Source: Myroides phaeus
Lineage (GTDB): Bacteria; Bacteroidota; Bacteroidia; Flavobacteriales; Flavobacteriaceae
Reading direction: 5' to 3'
Length of the DNA: 64,000 nucleotides
Assembly (NCBI RefSeq): GCF_009799805.1
Contig: NZ_CP047050.1
Location: forward strand, 1,998,001-2,062,000
Shown piece after piece: positions 52,399 to 61,605 of the stretch; position 1 is the stretch's first letter, and each line of letters begins with the position of its first letter. The notes beneath the pieces are model-generated. The model worked only from the letters and a program-made list of their open reading frames with translations. It did not search any database and was not told where the DNA came from. Made by a program: the position numbers and the translations under genes.

Positions 52399-54213
52399 TT
52401 AATCAATCAGTAATGACTTTAGATTTTTACGATAAGCCTCCAATAAGTCAGACTTAATAATATACCCAACATACTTCTTATGGTATTGAACTAATACAAA
52501 ATCAAGGTTATTAGTTTCAAATATTTGCATTATAATTTTAGTTGAATCGTTATAAGACACTGTAATCGGGCTTTCAATCAAATCTTTTAACGGAGTAAAC
52601 TTCGTGTGGAAGTTGCTAAAAATAATTCCTCTAACGTGGTTTAAATTGATAATTCCCAGTATTTTTTCGTCATCATCTAATACCGGAATAAATGTTTGAT
52701 CCGTATTTGAAAACAAGTTAACCACATCAGCTGTGGTATTGTTTAATGTAATCGTTTTTATCTCTTTTTTAATGTAATCTTGCGCCACAATAGTAGATAA
52801 GATATTCGAATCCTTGTCTGATGTAAACACCATTCCAGAATTAGCAATCGACTTAATATCCATTGAGTATTTCTCCATTTGCTTAGAAATTGCAAAGCTT
52901 ATTGACGATACGATTAATAGGGGAACCATTAATCCGTACCCTCCCGTAATTTCAGCAATTAAGAAAATACCCGTTAACGGAGCGTGGAATAGTCCACTAA
53001 TAACTCCCGCCATACCTACTACGGTAAAGTTTTGCACTGGTATTTCTTTTAACCCTACGATTTGTAACATCTTAGACAAAGCGAACCCTAAGTAAGACCC
53101 TACAAATAGAGAAGGAGCAAAGTTACCTCCATTACCACCACTACCCATTGTTAAACCAGCGGCAAAGGTTTTCACTAAAGCTGCTCCTAATACAAAAAGT
53201 ACTAATACCCATTGGTTAGATGAGAATTTAGCTAACAATGTATTGTTTAATATATCTTGAGGCGACTCACTTGTCAAGATTTTAATGCTCTCATATCCCT
53301 CTCCAAATAGCGTAGGGAATAAGAAGATTAAAACAGCTAAAAGCGAGGCTCCTAATAGTGCTTTCTTGTATATACTACCAGCAAAACTTGAAATGAAGTG
53401 TTCTGTTTTTCTAAACATTCTCGCGTGATACACACAAAAAAGACCAGATAAGATTCCCAACAATACATAGTACGCCGTATTACCAGTGTCAAACATCAAT
53501 TGGTGTTTAAACGATAATAAGATGTCTTCTTTAATGATTAGGTTAGAAACAATCGTACCCGTTGCAGCTGAAATCATAATTGGAATAAAAGCCGAAACAG
53601 AAATATCTACCAAGATGATTTCAATAGCAAACAATACCCCAGCAATAGGTGCATTGAAGGCAGCAGAAACCCCTGCGGCCACCCCACACCCTAATAAGAG
53701 TATTCTATCTTTATAATTTAGCTTGTAGTTTTGAGCATAATTAGAACCAAATGCCGCACCAGTAATCGCAATAGGCGACTCCAATCCCAGTGAACCTCCC
53801 ATACCAACGGTAAGTGAACTGGTAATAATCTGTGAGTACATTTGTTTGCGGGGCATAATTCCCGACTTCTTAGCTACCGCAATCATAATCTGATAAGTCC
53901 CTTTTTCAATCGAACCATTCAAGAATTTATTAACGATAAAAACCGTTAGCAAGATACCGATGATAGGCAAGATACTGTTGGTGTACGGTAGGTGAGATAA
54001 ACTATCAATATAAGAAGTGAAGCGAAAAACAGAGTGGGCAAAATACTTAAGTATAATAACCGCAATTGCTGAAGATGCTCCTACTAACACACAGGAAAGG
54101 TATAAAAATTGCCTGTTGTTTAAGATAGACTTTAGGAAGAATAATATTCCCTCTGAATATTTAAAAACTTGGTTAGCGTAATACTTTATTTTTGGTAGAT
54201 TAATAATTTTCAT
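52399..54213 (-). CDS. ClC-type chloride channel or antiporter with CBS domains
   Basis: 604 residues. The first ~440 form the ClC membrane domain: GMGGSLGLESPIAITGAAFG near residue 135 with the gating Glu, ECAGVSAAFNAPIAGVLFAI-like sequence after it (GVAAGVSAAFNAPIAGVLFA), and GSGGNGGNFAPSLFVGSYLG near 355. Two CBS motifs at about 460-600 (VAQDYIKKEIKTITLNNTTA, FIPVLDDDEKILGIINLNHV, FVLVQYHKKYVGYIIKSDLL) probably sense adenine nucleotides. Its terminator is split by the IS. A TATTTTTG box (54225-54218, minus) ends 5 nt before the ATG. Confidence 0.93.
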   Translation of the reverse strand: MKIINLPKIKYYANQVFKYSEGILFFLKSILNNRQFLYLSCVLVGASSAIAVIILKYFAHSVFRFTSYIDSLSHLPYTNSILPIIGILLTVFIVNKFLNGSIEKGTYQIMIAVAKKSGIMPRKQMYSQIITSSLTVGMGGSLGLESPIAITGAAFGSNYAQNYKLNYKDRILLLGCGVAAGVSAAFNAPIAGVLFAIEIILVDISVSAFIPIMISAATGTIVSNLIIKEDILLSFKHQLMFDTGNTAYYVLLGILSGLFCVYHARMFRKTEHFISSFAGSIYKKALLGASLLAVLIFLFPTLFGEGYESIKILTSESPQDILNNTLLAKFSSNQWVLVLFVLGAALVKTFAAGLTMGSGGNGGNFAPSLFVGSYLGFALSKMLQIVGLKEIPVQNFTVVGMAGVISGLFHAPLTGIFLIAEITGGYGLMVPLLIVSSISFAISKQMEKYSMDIKSIANSGMVFTSDKDSNILSTIVAQDYIKKEIKTITLNNTTADVVNLFSNTDQTFIPVLDDDEKILGIINLNHVRGIIFSNFHTKFTPLKDLIESPITVSYNDSTKIIMQIFETNNLDFVLVQYHKKYVGYIIKSDLLEAYRKNLKSLLID

Positions 54214-54293
54214 AGTGCAAAAATAGTGTAAAAGACAACTTTTGTAAAGTACAAATTGAAATAACTTTTATAAAAAAAGCAGTGTTTGCTGAT

Positions 54294-54893
54294 CTATTTC
54301 AATAAAAAGCGATCTGTTTTTTCAAACGATACTAAATGCTCTTGTAAGGCTGTCATAAATGACAAAAAGTGTTCTTCTAATATAGTGTAATGTAATAGCA
54401 ATTCTTCTGTTGCAAACTGCATCTTAGAAACGTTTTTTGTTCGTCGATCCATTTGCGTTAATATGTATTTTAATCCTTCGATACTACTGTATTTTACCAA
54501 CCAATTTTCATCTACCATAATATGTAAAAACTTCTGTACTCGCTCAGGAAGCACCTCAAAGTTGTCTTGTAGCGACTTGTAAAAAGTAGCAGCATATTCA
54601 GGCAGTGGTATTGCAGAGAATAGGTGCCAGTTTTTAGCTAAAAAATGGTCGTAATACATATCTACAATAACAGCGGCGTAATGGTTATATCGCGGAACTA
54701 ATAGTTTTTTACTCGTTCGCCAAATAGGATGTGCATCTGTATAGGTGTCTATTTCCCGATGCAGTATAATTCCCTGTTGAATGCGAGTAGGGTAATCCAA
54801 ATAATTCTTACCACGCACACTATCTGCAACAAAGTTTCCAATTTTTAAAAACTCGTCTTCTCCCGATAGATAAATGTGTGCTAAGAAATTCAT
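54294..54893 (-). CDS. acpH: Acyl-carrier-protein phosphodiesterase-like protein (AcpH/DUF479)
   Basis: 199 residues from MNFLAHIYLSGEDEFLKIGN; an ATG 30 nt upstream adds MPYFYRQIVI, which is not part of the family start. IGNFVADSVRGKNYLDYPTR, GIILHREIDTYTDAHPIWRT with conserved His and Asp residues, YAAVIVDMYYDHFLAKNWH, and a C-terminal helical bundle fit the HD-like AcpH fold, which removes 4'-phosphopantetheine from ACP. Activity varies in the family, so function beyond the fold is an inference. Confidence 0.87.
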   Translation of the reverse strand: MNFLAHIYLSGEDEFLKIGNFVADSVRGKNYLDYPTRIQQGIILHREIDTYTDAHPIWRTSKKLLVPRYNHYAAVIVDMYYDHFLAKNWHLFSAIPLPEYAATFYKSLQDNFEVLPERVQKFLHIMVDENWLVKYSSIEGLKYILTQMDRRTKNVSKMQFATEELLLHYTILEEHFLSFMTALQEHLVSFEKTDRFLLK

Positions 54894-54961
54894 AATTACA
54901 ATTTGCCTATAAAAATACGGCATTTTACCATTTATAACTTATAATACGAAACAATATTATC

Positions 54962-54969
54962 TATCTTTG
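54962..54969 (+). promoter_or_regulatory. -7 promoter element of glmM
   Basis: TATCTTTG matches TAnnTTTG, 23 nt before the ATG at 54992. Confidence 0.45.
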
Positions 54970-54991
54970 CGAGTATAATAAAATTTTAGTT

Positions 54992-56380
54992 ATGACATTG
55001 ATTAAATCTATCTCAGGAATACGAGGGACTATTGGTGGAAAAGTAGGGGATAACTTAACTCCTATTGATGCTGTTAAGTTTGCATCTGCTTATGGTACTT
55101 TTTTAAAGAACTCATCAAACAAGGAAGAACTTAAGGTTGTAATCGGTAGAGATGCGCGTATTTCAGGGCCAATGATTCATAATTTAGTTGTCAATACGCT
55201 TGTAGGTTTAGGTATTCACGTGATTGACTTAGGTCTATCTACAACACCTACTGTTGAAGTAGCTGTACCAATGGAGAAAGCTGATGGTGGTATTATTTTA
55301 ACGGCGTCTCACAATCCAAAACAATGGAATGCGTTGAAGTTGTTAAATGCAAAAGGGGAATTCTTAAGCGGAGCTGAAGGACAAACTATTTTAGAGTTAG
55401 CAGAAAAAGAAGCTTTTGACTTTGCAGAAGTTGATAATTTAGGAACTATAGAGTACAAAGACAACTATATGGACTTACATATAGAAGAGGTACTTAACTT
55501 AAAATTAGTTGACGTTGAGGCAATCAAAGCACGTAAGTTTAAAGTGGTTGTTGATGCTGTAAACTCGTCAGGAGGAATCATTATTCCTGCGTTATTAAGA
55601 CGTTTAGGAGTTGAAGTAGTGGAATTATACTGTGAGCCAAACGGACACTTCCCTCACAATCCAGAACCATTAAAAGAACACTTACAAGATATCTGTGAGT
55701 TAGTGAAGAAAGAAAAAGCAGACTTCGGTGTTGTTGTTGACCCGGATGTGGATAGACTTGCTTTCATTTCTAACGACGGAGAAATGTTTGGTGAGGAGTA
55801 CACTTTAGTTGCTGTGGCTGATTACGTATTAAGTAAAACACCAGGTAATACAGTATCTAACTTATCATCTTCTCGTGCATTGCGCGATATTACAAATAAA
55901 CACAACGGAGAGTACAACGCATCTGCAGTTGGAGAAGTAAACGTTGTTGAGTTGATGAAAGCGACTAACGCTATCATTGGTGGTGAAGGTAATGGTGGTA
56001 TCATCTATCCAGAAATTCACTACGGACGTGATTCTATTGTTGGAGTTGCTTTATTCTTAACACATTTATCTAATTTAGATATGACTGTGGCTGAATTAAG
56101 AGCATCTTACCCTCAGTATTATATGAGTAAAAACAAGATTGAACTTACTCCTAAGTTAAATGTTGATATGATTTTAGAGCAAATCGCTGAGAACTACAGT
56201 GATCAAGACGTATCTACAATTGACGGAGTTAAGATTGACTTCCCAACTTCTTGGGTACATTTGAGAAAATCAAATACTGAGCCTATTATCCGTATTTATA
56301 CAGAAGCAGGAACACAAGCAGACGCTGATAGCTTAGCTATTCGTATGATTGAAGAATTAAAAGTTATTGCTGGTATTTAA
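54992..56380 (+). CDS. glmM: Phosphoglucosamine mutase
   Basis: 462 residues of the alpha-D-phosphohexomutase family. KSISGIRGTIGGKVGDNLTP at the start, the phosphoserine loop TASHNPKQWNALKLL near residue 101, metal-binding DPDVDRLAFI near 250, GEGNGGIIYPEIHYGRDS near 331, and RKSNTEPIIRIYTEA near 430 are the four family motifs in order. It makes glucosamine-1-phosphate for cell wall and LPS. The close Ser-His-Asn-Pro and lack of a ManB-like extension favour GlmM over phosphomannomutase, but a bifunctional enzyme is possible. Confidence 0.92.
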   Translation: MTLIKSISGIRGTIGGKVGDNLTPIDAVKFASAYGTFLKNSSNKEELKVVIGRDARISGPMIHNLVVNTLVGLGIHVIDLGLSTTPTVEVAVPMEKADGGIILTASHNPKQWNALKLLNAKGEFLSGAEGQTILELAEKEAFDFAEVDNLGTIEYKDNYMDLHIEEVLNLKLVDVEAIKARKFKVVVDAVNSSGGIIIPALLRRLGVEVVELYCEPNGHFPHNPEPLKEHLQDICELVKKEKADFGVVVDPDVDRLAFISNDGEMFGEEYTLVAVADYVLSKTPGNTVSNLSSSRALRDITNKHNGEYNASAVGEVNVVELMKATNAIIGGEGNGGIIYPEIHYGRDSIVGVALFLTHLSNLDMTVAELRASYPQYYMSKNKIELTPKLNVDMILEQIAENYSDQDVSTIDGVKIDFPTSWVHLRKSNTEPIIRIYTEAGTQADADSLAIRMIEELKVIAGI

Positions 56381-56404
56381 TTACAGCACACTTTTTTAAA
56401 ATAT

Positions 56405-56435
56405 AAAAGGGAACAAGTACTTGTTCCCTTTTTTT
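56405..56435 (+). terminator. Intrinsic terminator of glmM
   Basis: Stem AAAAGGGAACAAG/CTTGTTCCC with a 2-nt core and seven T. Confidence 0.92.
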
Positions 56436-56470
56436 GTAAGTAATATTTGTAATAGTTGATTCAAAATGAA

Positions 56471-56529
56471 AATAACAAACAATTTTCTTTCATACCAAGT
56501 GCCAAAGGTAGATTGTTATGTTTGTTATT
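56471..56529. repeat. Inverted repeat downstream of glmM
   Basis: AATAACAAACA at 56471-56481 is repeated inverted at 56519-56529 (11 bp, perfect) with a 37-nt spacer. No T run follows, so it is not a plain terminator; the 56436-56624 spacer holds no gene. Confidence 0.6.
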
Positions 56530-56624
56530 CGTTACGGAAAACCATAAAATGCGAATTAAAAAGCGATAATTAACTTATTATTAGGGATTAAGAGGTTGTT
56601 TTAGTGGTTTAGCTTCTGTTTTTA

Positions 56625-57304
56625 TCAATACTTCCTAAAGATGCCTTCCTGGAAGGGAGTCCATAAACAGGCTTTCATTCCCGCCTTTTTCAATCCTTCA
56701 TTAGCCCACGAATTACAAGTGTAAACAAAGCTATAACTTCCGTAGCTACGTAAAAGGCATCGTTTTGTCCGTACACCTTATCTGTCACAATTTGTATAAT
56801 CTCTCCTTGCTCGTTTCTTTTAAACGATTGTTGGATATAGGCGATAAGCTTTTGATATTGTTCTTTAGAAATACGTACTTTTTTAAAATGATCATCTTCA
56901 ATGGCATTTCTCAAAAAAGTGGTGTGCATAGCTGTAGAACCCAATCCAAATGCAGCATTCAATGCAATACCTGGTTTTACGCTTGACCAGTCTTCTACAT
57001 CTAAAAAGAACCCTTTATCTCCCCAACCAATCGCCACGTAATTATAGTTGGTAGCTTGCCCTTTAGTTGCAGAAAATTCAATCTCCTTACTCCAATCGAT
57101 GAACTCAGATTGAATAGGAAGCACAAAATCAGTGTGCATACCATTAGTCGATAAATAGATAGTAATATCAGTTGTATCAACGGGGGTTTTATTGACTGTT
57201 ATACTTGATAACACCCTGGCTAATAGCATATATAGTAGTAGGATACCCACAAGGGTAGCCACAGCGAAGGCAGTAAACTTGATTGTCTTTTGAATAAAAG
57301 GCAT
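56625..57304 (-). pseudogene. TIGR02117/DUF2459 family gene with a 1-nt frameshift
   Basis: The reading frame from 57304 encodes a membrane anchor (AFAVATLVGILLLYMLLARV), STNGMHTDFVLPIQSEFIDW, VAIGWGDKGFFLDVEDW and TAMHTTFLRNAI, all typical of TIGR02117. After NDAFYVA the frame turns into unrelated residues and stops at 56690. Reading in the neighbouring frame from about 56741 restores the expected end: GSYSFVYTCNSW, then NEGLKKAGMKACLWTPFQEG and a stop at 56625. A single base is missing near 56742. The conserved Cys and Trp of the C-terminal block are only in the shifted frame. Confidence 0.88.
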
Positions 57305-57379
57305 ATACTTATAAATTAAAAAGTGTAATATTAAATCGAAAATAAGATAAATCTTTCGAACTAATACTACACTTTATAA

Positions 57380-58279
57380 CTACTTGATATTTTTAGGTTT
57401 CTTTCCTCTGTGTTTCCAACGTTTATGTGTCCAGAAATAGTAGGAAGGAGCTTCTCTAATCGACTTTTCAACCTCTTGTAAGAATCGGTTAGACAATTCG
57501 TAATTTGGTATCTCTTTTACATTTTCACCTTCAGCACTTAGGGGAACAAAGGTAGCTTGGTAATGCCCTCGTTTGATGTATTCTACTTTTAAGTACATCG
57601 GCACCATATCAAACTTTTTGCACAAGGCTTCACCACCCGTAAACACAGGAACTTCAATACCCATAAACTCTTGCCAGTAGTTAGCCTGACTCACCATAGG
57701 CGATTGGTCACTGATAAAAGCGTATATACCGTGTTTTTTGCTTACTTCATTTTGACGAATAAGGCGAATTGTCTCTTTCATTTCAACTAATGTTGTTCCA
57801 AAACGAGCGCGAATACGCTTAATTAGATTGTCAAAATGCGGATTATTGATTTTTTTATAGACAGCATATCCTTTGTATGCAACGAATTTGTCTAAGATAA
57901 TCATCCATTCCCAATTGGCGTAATGTGCACAAAATAACATAACACTTTTTCCTTGTTTTTCTACTTCGTGAATCGCTTCTACATTGGTGAATTTATAGCG
58001 TTTTGCCAGTTCTTTTTCAGATACAGTAAGTGGTTTGATCATCTCTAAGAAGATGTCGCATAAATGTCTAAACGATTCTTTTTCAATCTTTTTCACTTCT
58101 TCATCAGACAGCTCTGGCATAGTCATACGAATGTTTTCACGTACGGTCTTTTTTCTGTACCCCACAATGCGGTATAGCAGTACATAAAAACAGTCTGATA
58201 TAAAGTAAAATACAGGAAAAGGCAGTTTAGAAACAAGCCATAAAAGGGGATATATAAGGATGTAAACGATAAAATTCAT
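57380..58279 (-). CDS. Lysophospholipid acyltransferase of the LpxL/HtrB family
   Basis: 299 residues from MNFIVYILIYPLLWLVSKLP, the N-terminal membrane anchor of this family. The catalytic HX4E motif is HYANWE in LFCAHYANWEWMII near residue 120; YKKINNPHFDNLIKRIRARF, FISDQSP and PVFTGGEALCKKFD follow as in lauroyl/myristoyl transferases. It adds a secondary acyl chain to lipid A or a related lipid. A start at 58366 is rejected because a consensus promoter (58327-58296) lies inside that extension. Divergent from the rhomboid gene. Confidence 0.92.
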   Translation of the reverse strand: MNFIVYILIYPLLWLVSKLPFPVFYFISDCFYVLLYRIVGYRKKTVRENIRMTMPELSDEEVKKIEKESFRHLCDIFLEMIKPLTVSEKELAKRYKFTNVEAIHEVEKQGKSVMLFCAHYANWEWMIILDKFVAYKGYAVYKKINNPHFDNLIKRIRARFGTTLVEMKETIRLIRQNEVSKKHGIYAFISDQSPMVSQANYWQEFMGIEVPVFTGGEALCKKFDMVPMYLKVEYIKRGHYQATFVPLSAEGENVKEIPNYELSNRFLQEVEKSIREAPSYYFWTHKRWKHRGKKPKNIK

Positions 58280-58295
58280 AGGTCTTACTTTGGTG

Positions 58296-58327
58296 CAAAG
58301 ATACTCGATTCGAATATTCTTACGCAA
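58296..58327 (-). promoter_or_regulatory. Promoter of the LpxL-type acyltransferase gene
   Basis: Minus strand: TTG at 58327-58325, 21 nt, TATCTTTG at 58303-58296. Fixes the start codon at 58279, 17 nt downstream. Confidence 0.65.
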
Positions 58328-58378
58328 ATATACGTTTGAGTTCGGCTTAATTCTTATTTTTATCAAAATCTTTAAAAT

Positions 58379-59029
58379 ATGGATATATCTACAATTGTTC
58401 TAATCATTATAGCTTTAAATGGGTTGGTAACGTATAAAGGGTTGAATGACTTTAGTTTTTTCAACAAGTATTGTTTTGACATCAGTCGCATTAACGCTGG
58501 GGAAAAACATAGATTCTTTACTTCTGGGTTTTTACACGCCGATTGGATGCACTTTATGTTTAATATGCTTACGCTGTATTTCTTTGCAGATATCATCATA
58601 TTTACGTCAGGAGTACTTTATTTTGTGCTAATCTACTTGGTGAGTTTAGTGGTTGGAAATGTATTGACATATCAATTCTTTAAAAATCAACCAAACTATA
58701 GAGCAGTAGGGGCATCAGGAGCAATTATGGGAGTGTTATATGCGTCTATTTTGTTAAATCCAGATATGAGTTTGTATTTGTTCTTTATCCCAATTCCAAT
58801 TCCTGCTTACGCTTTTGCGGTAGGATACTTGCTGTATTCAATCTACGGAATGAAGAAAAACAACGATGGAATAGGGCATACAGCACATATAGGAGGGGCT
58901 ATAGCTGGTTTAGTGTTGATTTTACTGAAATATCCTGTGCTACTTCAAGCAGAGTATAAGTTGATCGCAATATTGTTAATTCCTGTTTTAATTTTAGTGG
59001 GGATGTATAAAAACAAAAGGATACGATAG
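58379..59029 (+). CDS. Rhomboid-family intramembrane serine protease
   Basis: 216 residues with six helices. The rhomboid signature is complete: HADWMHFMFNMLTLYFFADI near residue 60 (conserved His and Asn), the catalytic Ser in VGASGAIMGVLYA near residue 115 (GxSG), and the catalytic His in HTAHIGGAIAGLVL near 162. It cleaves membrane proteins within or near their helices; substrates are unknown. It is followed closely by the SIMPL-domain gene, with a separate promoter box between them. Confidence 0.94.
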   Translation: MDISTIVLIIIALNGLVTYKGLNDFSFFNKYCFDISRINAGEKHRFFTSGFLHADWMHFMFNMLTLYFFADIIIFTSGVLYFVLIYLVSLVVGNVLTYQFFKNQPNYRAVGASGAIMGVLYASILLNPDMSLYLFFIPIPIPAYAFAVGYLLYSIYGMKKNNDGIGHTAHIGGAIAGLVLILLKYPVLLQAEYKLIAILLIPVLILVGMYKNKRIR

Positions 59030-59082
59030 AAAATTTAGAGAATATTTATGATTCCGAAACTCCTATGGCTTTCTAATTTGGA

Positions 59083-59090
59083 TACATTTG
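59083..59090 (+). promoter_or_regulatory. -7 promoter element of the SIMPL gene
   Basis: TACATTTG matches TAnnTTTG and ends 23 nt before the ATG at 59114; an in-frame ATG at 59048 lies upstream of it. Confidence 0.45.
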
Positions 59091-59113
59091 TAAACAAGAA
59101 AAAGAAAAATAGT

Positions 59114-59809
59114 ATGAGAAATGCAGGAATTATGTTCGCGTCATTATTGATGACAACAACAGCAATTGTGGCACAAAACCACCAAGGAGTAGTTGTTCCA
59201 CAAGTACAAGTAAACGGAATAGGAAAAGTAAGTGTTACACCAGATAAGGTTAGTATCCGCATTGGTGTTGATAACAAAGCAGACGACGCTAATAGCGCTA
59301 AAAAAGCAAATGACGTTGTTATTGCTAAGGTTATCAAATACGCAAAAAGCTTAAAAATAGACGATAAACAAATTCAAACGCAACGCGTTAATTTATACAA
59401 GTCAAGAGATTATGAAGAGAAGAAAGACTACTTTCAAGCTTCACAAACATTGACTATTTCTCTTGATGATATCAGCAAATATGAGAAAGTAATGACGGGG
59501 TTGATGGATTTGGGAATCAACAGAATTGACGGAGTAGAGTTTACATCTTCAAAAGCAGCAAGCTACGAAACAGAAGCGCGTACGTTAGCCGTAAAAGAGG
59601 CAAAACAAAAAGCAACAGATTACGCGAATGCATTAGGACAAAAGGTAGGAAAGGCAATTCTTGTATCAGATGGTACGTCTTACGATGCGCCAATTGTACG
59701 TCCGATGTATATGATGAAAAGCGCAAGTGTTGATGAGATGAAAGAAACATTAGCAGTTGGAGAAATTGAAGTTACATCAACTGTATCTATCAGTTTTTCA
59801 TTAGAATAA
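59114..59809 (+). CDS. Secreted SIMPL (DUF541) domain protein
   Basis: 231 residues from MRNAGIMFASLLMTTTAIVA, a Sec signal peptide ending at VAQ. The mature protein is one SIMPL domain: VQVNGIGKVSVTPDKVSIRI, KIDDKQIQTQRVNLYKSRDY, NRIDGVEFTSSKAASYETEA, ALGQKVGKAILVSDGT, and EIEVTSTVSISFSLE at the end. Relatives form large periplasmic rings and are linked to stress tolerance and signalling; a direct role is not proven. Upstream in-frame ATG at 59048 would bury the signal peptide. Confidence 0.9.
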   Translation: MRNAGIMFASLLMTTTAIVAQNHQGVVVPQVQVNGIGKVSVTPDKVSIRIGVDNKADDANSAKKANDVVIAKVIKYAKSLKIDDKQIQTQRVNLYKSRDYEEKKDYFQASQTLTISLDDISKYEKVMTGLMDLGINRIDGVEFTSSKAASYETEARTLAVKEAKQKATDYANALGQKVGKAILVSDGTSYDAPIVRPMYMMKSASVDEMKETLAVGEIEVTSTVSISFSLE

Positions 59810-59830
59810 GAAGTGATAAATAATTAATAC

Positions 59831-59870
59831 GAAAAAGGGGCTGTCTCATATAGCAAGACAGCCCCTTTTA
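59831..59870. terminator. Bidirectional terminator between the SIMPL and acyl-CoA synthetase genes
   Basis: 15-bp stem AAAAGGGGCTGTCT/AGACAGCCCCTTTT with a 9-nt loop. Confidence 0.92.
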
Positions 59871-59873
59871 CTT

Positions 59874-61565
59874 TTATTTTACATAGTCAAATTCCATTGG
59901 AACCGCCTGTTTCTTCGCAATGCGTTCTGCTTGTAAAGCACGCAGTTCTACGCGTTTGATTTTTCCACTCACCGTTTTCGGTAATTCAGTAACAAACTCT
60001 ATTTTGCGCGGCATTTTATAAGGCGCTAAGTTTTGGCGACTAAACGCAAATATCTCTTGTGCCAATTCGTTTGAAGCCGTTGCTGTATCGTTGATAATCA
60101 CAAAGGCTTTAACCTCGTATCCCTTGACTGGATGTGGACTTGCCACTACTGCTGATTCAATAATAGCCGTGTGTTCAAGAAGTACACTCTCCACTTCAAA
60201 CGGTCCGATTCGATAGTCTGACGCTTTGATAACATCGTCATCCCTTCCGATAAACCAGATGTAGCCATCCTCGTCCTTATAGGCTTTATCACCCGTATAG
60301 TACAAGTTGTGGTTAAACACCTGTGCTTGTTTCTCCTTATCGTATAAATACTCTTTAAAAATTCCGTTTAACTGAGTGGTGTTTGTGCGCACACAGATAT
60401 TTCCTTCTTCGTTTGTCGGTACTTCACGACCGTCCTCATCCGCAATCACAATATCATATAAGAAAGTAGGTTTTCCCATTGAGCCGTATTTCACTTTAGC
60501 GTTAGGGTAGTTTGCTACCATACATGTACTTTCGGTCTGTCCAAAACCATCCCTAACTAAAATACCCGTTGCCTCTTTCCACTCCTCAATAATCTCCGGG
60601 TTTAGAGGTTCCCCAGCTGCAACGCACTGTCTCAAGCTGAAGTTGTACTTTTTCAAATCCTCTTGAATAAAAAAGCGTAGTACCGTGGGAGGTGCACACA
60701 AAGTAGTAATCTTATATTTCTCTATTAGCGACAATGTTTTTGCCGCACTAAAGCGCTCTTTGGTGTGAAAAGCAAAGATAGTAGCCCCAACATTCCACGG
60801 TGCAAATAAACTACTCCAAGCGAATTTACCCCATCCCGGTTGAGAAATATTATAATGGATATCGTTTTTCGTAACCCCAATCCAAGCCGTTGTTGTTAAA
60901 TGTCCTAAAGGCTGACTTAATTGGGTGTGACAAACAATTTTAGGCATTCCCGTAGTTCCAGAGGTAAAGAACATAAACAGTGTATCATCAGGTTTTGTTT
61001 TAGCCCCTTCGCTTTCTGTCGGTTGCTCATCAATCACAGTAAGCGGATACCACCCCTCGCGTTGTCCGTCAACAATAATTTTAACGGGTACTTTTACCCC
61101 AGAAACTCGTTCAGCTTCGTCTATTTTTTCAACGTTATCACTATCGGCAAGAATCACCTTAGGCATAATCTTTTCAAAGCGATATGCCAAGTCTTGTACG
61201 CCCAAAATACTTGCGGCAGGCGATAGCGCATATCCCGCTTTAATAGCCGCTAAATGCGTTACCCAGTTAATGCGTTGCAACATCATTTGTGTCAACACCA
61301 CATCTCCTTGCTGAATACCTTTTGTACGCAAGAAATTAATCAATTGGTTATATCTGTTGTAAAGTGTTTTAAAAGTGTAATGATGCGTAACCTCGCCATC
61401 AGTCCACAGCAAAGCCGTTTTGTCTGGCGTTTCTTGTACGTGAATATCCTCATACACCTCCTGTACCCAGTTGAAGTAGTCGGGCTTTTCGATTTTTAGA
61501 TCGTGCAGGGCATTAAAATCCTGCTCGATGAGAAGCTCACCGATTTTTTTATACAAATCTTTCAT
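59874..61565 (-). CDS. AMP-forming acyl-CoA synthetase (medium-chain/ACSM-like)
   Basis: 563 residues of the ANL superfamily. P-loop-like FFTSGTTGMPKIVCHTQL near residue 204, the A5 region DGFGQTESTC near 345, YYTGDKAYKDEDGYIWFIGR near 425, DYRIGPFEVESVLLEHTAII near 450, and the catalytic Lys in LPKTVSGKIKRVELR near 540. It activates a carboxylic acid to its CoA thioester; the acid could be medium-chain fatty or acetoacetic-like. A TACTTTTG box on the minus strand at 61605-61598 is the likely promoter. Not in an operon. Confidence 0.92.
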   Translation of the reverse strand: MKDLYKKIGELLIEQDFNALHDLKIEKPDYFNWVQEVYEDIHVQETPDKTALLWTDGEVTHHYTFKTLYNRYNQLINFLRTKGIQQGDVVLTQMMLQRINWVTHLAAIKAGYALSPAASILGVQDLAYRFEKIMPKVILADSDNVEKIDEAERVSGVKVPVKIIVDGQREGWYPLTVIDEQPTESEGAKTKPDDTLFMFFTSGTTGMPKIVCHTQLSQPLGHLTTTAWIGVTKNDIHYNISQPGWGKFAWSSLFAPWNVGATIFAFHTKERFSAAKTLSLIEKYKITTLCAPPTVLRFFIQEDLKKYNFSLRQCVAAGEPLNPEIIEEWKEATGILVRDGFGQTESTCMVANYPNAKVKYGSMGKPTFLYDIVIADEDGREVPTNEEGNICVRTNTTQLNGIFKEYLYDKEKQAQVFNHNLYYTGDKAYKDEDGYIWFIGRDDDVIKASDYRIGPFEVESVLLEHTAIIESAVVASPHPVKGYEVKAFVIINDTATASNELAQEIFAFSRQNLAPYKMPRKIEFVTELPKTVSGKIKRVELRALQAERIAKKQAVPMEFDYVK

Positions 61566-61605
61566 TCTTAATTAGTTTTTGGTAAGCGTAATATACACAA
61601 AAGTA

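Noticed and set aside
56466..56573. 35-codon frame downstream of glmM
   Set aside because: No conservation evidence, and it coincides with an inverted repeat that explains the sequence better.
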